Source: CAZKUN01 sp964555935 | GTDB lineage: Bacteria; Armatimonadota; Zipacnadia; Zipacnadales; VGFC01 | DNA: 44,365 bases | Assembly: GCA_964555935.1 (NCBI GenBank) | Contig: CAZKUN010000048.1 | Coordinates: 1-44,365 of the forward strand | Reading direction: 5' to 3' | Shown: one piece after another, positions 44,041 through 44,365 of the stretch | How positions within the stretch are numbered: the stretch's first letter is position 1 | Layout of the letters: each line of letters starts with the position of its first letter | Notes under the pieces: model-generated | The model's input: the letters and a program-made list of their open reading frames with translations, nothing else | Database searches by the model: none | What the model was told of the DNA's origin: nothing | Program-made: the position numbers and the translations under genes

Positions 44041-44365
44041 ATGACCACCAATTCACGTCGCCGGTTCATCCACGCAACAGGGCTCGGCCTCGCGGGCTGC
44101 CTGATCCCTGCCGTCCACTCTACGCCCCAGGAGTCACGCATGAAGCTGCGCCCGGATCTCGTCGATAGTCGCTCGCCCGAGGGCATCCAGGTCGTCCAAC
44201 TCACCACCGACACGGAGGTGAACGGCTGCCACCTCTACATGGAGGCGCAGGTCTTCACGCCGGACTCAGAGCGTTTCGTCCTGCACCGCTCCGCGACCGC
44301 CCATGGCGGCAGCGCGAGCGACCCGAAGCACCAGTATTACCTCTGCGATATCGAGAACGATTGCG
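44041..44365 (+). CDS. Tat-exported oligogalacturonate lyase-like protein, 3' end cut by window edge
   Basis: 108 residues are visible; the gene runs off the right edge with no stop. ATG 44041 has GAGG upstream and lies 11 nt after the dihaem protein stop, so both are probably co-transcribed. The N-terminus has a twin-arginine signal (SRRRFIHATGLGLAGCLIPA), which implies export of a folded protein. The following sequence (IQVVQLTTDTEVNGCHLYME, VFTPDSERFVLHRS, QYYLCDIEND) matches the first blades of TolB-like propellers such as PL22 oligogalacturonate lyase. An internal ATG at 44140 preceded by AGGAG could start a cytoplasmic form. The family call is tentative because the catalytic His cluster is outside the window. 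Confidence 0.6.
   Translation, partial: MTTNSRRRFIHATGLGLAGCLIPAVHSTPQESRMKLRPDLVDSRSPEGIQVVQLTTDTEVNGCHLYMEAQVFTPDSERFVLHRSATAHGGSASDPKHQYYLCDIENDC

Overview
The window is about 44 kb of GC-rich bacterial DNA, probably chromosomal, with no rRNA, tRNA, CRISPR array, transposase, transcription regulator or phage gene that I can recognise. Several gene types occur together: PQQ-type beta-propellers, a copper-amine-oxidase-N-like domain, a hydrazine-synthase-alpha-like dihaem protein, a URO-D-type methyltransferase, an MttB-family protein, D-lyxose isomerase and large secreted glycoside hydrolases. This mix is typical of carbohydrate-degrading Armatimonadota, Hydrogenedentota, Planctomycetota or Lentisphaerota lineages. 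The phylum is an inference and cannot be fixed from the sequence alone.

Left part (1-13057, all + strand). An ABC transporter ATPase cut by the window edge is coupled to its membrane partner. Next come a secreted protein with a C-terminal carbohydrate-binding-like domain, a TIM-barrel sugar isomerase/epimerase, a SAM-dependent O-methyltransferase 20 nt ahead of a non-pyrrolysine MttB-family methyltransferase, and a secreted TPR protein. A GTGA-coupled gene pair (10767-13057) closes this part: a Gly/Ala-rich membrane-like protein with a coiled coil, and a partner that also carries a coiled coil. I do not recognise this pair, and it is the best candidate for an undescribed system.

Middle part (13115-20154, mixed strands). 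A glycyl radical enzyme with both signature motifs but no activase nearby, a secreted TPR protein, a lipoprotein, a PQQ-like propeller gene broken by a frameshift in a G/C run, and a small copper-amine-oxidase-N-like secreted protein.

Secreted saccharide operon (20326-31255, + strand). An SGNH hydrolase, a GH42-like beta-galactosidase, an alpha/beta hydrolase and a giant secreted protein with a C-terminal carbohydrate-binding-like domain, joined by a 4-nt overlap and gaps of 6 and 2 nt.

Mannose operon (40558 down to 31244, - strand). Eight genes are packed with 1-nt gaps or 1-11 nt overlaps: PfkB kinase, E1 alpha, E1 beta, class II aldolase-like protein, lipoyl E2, D-lyxose isomerase, GH38 alpha-mannosidase and a URO-D-type methyltransferase. 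A plausible reading is mannoside hydrolysis, mannose to fructose isomerisation, phosphorylation and aldol cleavage, with a 2-oxoacid/acetoin-type dehydrogenase acting downstream. The aldolase lacks the usual Asp-His pair, so its real substrate is open.

Right end (40748-44365, + strand). Divergent from the mannose operon lie a hydrazine-synthase-alpha-like propeller protein with two CxxCH haem sites and the start of a Tat-exported oligogalacturonate-lyase-like gene, cut by the window edge. Two copies of a 25-nt palindromic element with a compensatory base-pair change occur, one in this divergent promoter region and one inside the coding sequence of the giant secreted protein. No gap between genes exceeds 300 nt once starts are corrected.
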